Assembly: GCA_945869355.1 (NCBI GenBank)
Contig: CAMBPA010000066.1
Span: forward strand, 1-7,117
From: Bordetella parapertussis
GTDB lineage: Bacteria > Pseudomonadota > Gammaproteobacteria > Burkholderiales > Burkholderiaceae_B
Length of the DNA: 7,117 bases
Direction: 5' to 3'
Part shown: piece after piece, positions 6,866 through 7,117 of the stretch
How the letters are laid out: the number at the start of each line of letters is the position of its first letter
Numbering within the stretch: position 1 is the stretch's first letter
Position numbers and translations under genes: made by a program
The notes under the pieces: generated by a model
What the model saw: the letters and a program-made list of their open reading frames with translations, nothing else
Told to the model about the DNA's origin: nothing
Database searches by the model: none

Positions 6866-7117
6866 TTAACGGACAATCGGCACAACATCGAGCCAAGGAT
6901 GGCGGGCAAGTCGCTCTGCTTCAAACGCGCGAATTTTTTCTTCCTTGCGCAGCGTCAATCCGATTTCGTCTAGACCATTTACCAAGCAGTACTTGCGATG
7001 GGGCGTAATCTCAAACTCCATGGCCCGACCATCTTGCGCAATCACGACTTGTTTCTCTAGATCGATCGTTAGCTTATAGCCAACGAAGCCACGGACCTCG
7101 TCAAACAAGCGCGCCAA
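6866..7117 (-). CDS. leuD: 3-isopropylmalate dehydratase small subunit, C-terminal 83 residues (cut by the window edge)
   Basis: LeuD pairs with the iron-sulfur protein LeuC to isomerise 2-isopropylmalate to 3-isopropylmalate, the second step of the leucine pathway. Only the last 83 codons are present; the full protein is normally a little over 200 residues. The match to the family C terminus is clear: LEKQVV, then the highly conserved tail [22 protein letters not shown], with [10 protein letters not shown] as the core. The frame is open to the right edge. The TTG at 7117-7115 is an internal leucine codon, not a start. leuB follows at 54 nt across a stable stem-loop, and leuC would be expected upstream, outside the window. 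Confidence 0.95.
   Translation of the reverse strand: MARLFDEVRGFVGYKLTIDLEKQVVIAQDGRAMEFEITPHRKYCLVNGLDEIGLTLRKEEKIRAFEAERLARHPWLDVVPIVR

Overview
The window is an ordinary, tightly packed bacterial chromosome segment. Every supported gene lies on the minus strand, so transcription runs from high to low coordinates. In transcription order it holds leuD (3' end only), leuB, asd, a short fimV-like gene, truA, trpF, a tRNA-Val(GAC) gene and thrS (5' part only, running off the left edge). The order leuD-leuB-asd-fimV-truA-trpF is typical of Betaproteobacteria, and a tRNA-Val gene just upstream of thrS is familiar from Burkholderiales. I therefore infer a betaproteobacterium, probably Burkholderiales, with a moderate G+C content (a little over half, by eye). 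The genus cannot be named from this sequence.

Region by region: leuD and leuB (7117 to 5735) supply the isomerase small subunit and the dehydrogenase of leucine synthesis. Between them is a perfect 7-bp GC-rich stem-loop followed by a T-rich run. asd (5672-4545) makes aspartate semialdehyde for lysine/diaminopimelate, threonine and methionine. fimV (4527-3163) encodes an exported, membrane-anchored LysM protein that lacks the usual large cytoplasmic TPR region. truA and trpF overlap by 4 bases (tRNA pseudouridine synthase and phosphoribosylanthranilate isomerase). The gaps between asd, fimV, truA and trpF are 17 nt, 26 nt and a 4-nt overlap, which suggests one transcript. It could extend back to leuB and leuD across gaps of 62 and 54 nt.

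A new transcription unit begins at the end of trpF. A textbook sigma-70 promoter (TTGACA, 18 bp, TATAAT) has its -35 box over the trpF stop codon and drives tRNA-Val. About 50 nt after the tRNA there is a strong intrinsic terminator, and thrS starts only 16 nt beyond its T-run. I see no separate promoter for thrS inside that gap, so thrS may be expressed by read-through of this terminator, which could then act as an attenuator.

I found no mobile element, CRISPR array, phage gene or clearly unknown protein. The points most worth a second look are the tRNA-Val/thrS leader, the apparent junction where trpF is followed by tRNA-Val-thrS instead of trpB-trpA, and the shortened FimV.
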